Positions 63,394 to 64,000 of a stretch of 64,000 nt of DNA are shown piece by piece. The notes beneath the pieces are model-generated. The model made no database searches. It was not told where the DNA came from and saw only the letters and a list, made by a program, of their open reading frames with translations. Made by a program: the position numbers and the translations under genes. Source of the DNA: Euptelea pleiosperma (taxonomy: Eukaryota; Streptophyta; Magnoliopsida; Ranunculales; Eupteleaceae). The number at the start of each line of letters is the position of its first letter. The stretch's first letter is position 1. The DNA lies in assembly GCA_035048495.1 (NCBI GenBank), contig CM068547.1:20343913-20407912 (forward strand), written 5' to 3'.

Positions 63394-64000
63394 TTTTTGG
63401 TCAGTAGGTCACCTCTACACTTGATAAGCACCCTGACAACCCTGTTTTCAAAAAAAAAAAAAAAAATTAGTAACTGAAATCATGATTGTTATGTGTTCTC
63501 AAGGTTAGCGTCTGAAGTGGAGAGGCACTAATCAGCAATGTTGATGATTAGAGCTACTTGTGGGGGGTAAAAACTGTGCAACACTTGTTGACACGTGGAC
63601 ATACGATATTGTGACATGTGTCCCCTGTTTGATTGACTCGTGGAAGACCTTTATAAACTTGGAGTTGGAAAAACTTTACACTCTGGAACCTCGGCACCTC
63701 GGGTACCTTGGGCAATTGCCACCTCGAATACCTCGGGTCTCATTATCATAGACACCTCGGGTACCATTACCATAGGCACCTCGGGTACCATTACCTTAGG
63801 CACCTCGGGTACCATTCTTTCAGGCACCTCGGACACCTCGGGTACCTAGGGTGCCGTTGCCTTGGGACCTCGGATTCTCGAGTAATATATAGGGGTTTTT
63901 GCCCATCTTAAAACAAATCAAACTGTTCCCAGCATCATGCTCGGGAAACTCGGAGATCTTGGATACCTTATTCGGGAACCTCGGGAGTCTTGGATAGGAT
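63394..64000. other. Right flank: end of the split MITE, then a 24-bp tandem repeat
   Basis: 63394-63430 continues the fold-back MITE interrupted by CACTA. 63452-63467 is an A-run. From 63695 to about 63853, cacctcgggtacc units recur, with an exact 24-bp period at 63753, 63777, 63801 and 63825. Short frames on both strands here are repeat by-products. No gene is seen up to the window end. Confidence 0.65.

Overview
This window is nuclear DNA of a flowering plant. It has GT-AG spliced genes, a CaaX-tailed DnaJ co-chaperone, a plant-specific AP2/ERF factor, and plant transposon families (Ty3/gypsy, Ty1/copia, L1-type LINEs, CACTA, hAT, MITEs). The very long, transposon-filled introns suggest a large genome, perhaps a magnoliid or other early-diverging angiosperm. 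That placement is inference; nothing here fixes the species.

Only two host genes are supported, both on the + strand. The first is a complete type-I DnaJ/Hsp40 gene (7 coding exons, 1843-36753, 418 codons, C-terminal CAQQ farnesylation box, plus a 5'UTR intron). Intron 1 is 24.6 kb and intron 3 is 8.7 kb, both filled with nested retroelements, yet every splice site and the reading frame are intact. The second is an intronless DREB-type (A-4/TINY-like) ERF transcription factor (45140-45871).

Intron 1 of the DnaJ gene holds, in order: a 1.4 kb segment bounded by 19-bp direct repeats; an antisense L1-type LINE split by a decayed 8.7 kb gypsy element and by a second, inverted LTR of the same family (with target-duplication evidence for an LTR-mediated inversion); two adjacent tandem triplications (201 bp and 135 bp); and a second antisense LINE split by an internally deleted gypsy element. 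Intron 3 holds a copia element (28607-34025, perfect 5-bp target duplication), itself interrupted by a hAT-like element with a perfect 8-bp duplication, and a Tourist-like MITE.

The 8.4 kb between the two genes carries tandem repeats, a copia relic, a probable LTR remnant and nested MITEs. Downstream of the ERF gene come more MITEs and then a complete 12.65 kb CACTA (En/Spm) element (50743-63393, TTT target duplication, subterminal CGACGGCC repeats). It encodes a tnp2-type transposase and a Transposase_24-type protein, both disabled by nonsense codons only. An intron of the second gene contains twelve tandem 179-bp satellite monomers of two alternating types, the most unusual structure in the window. 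A second notable structure is a triplet of hairpin pairs with compensatory base changes inside the LTRs of the first gypsy family.
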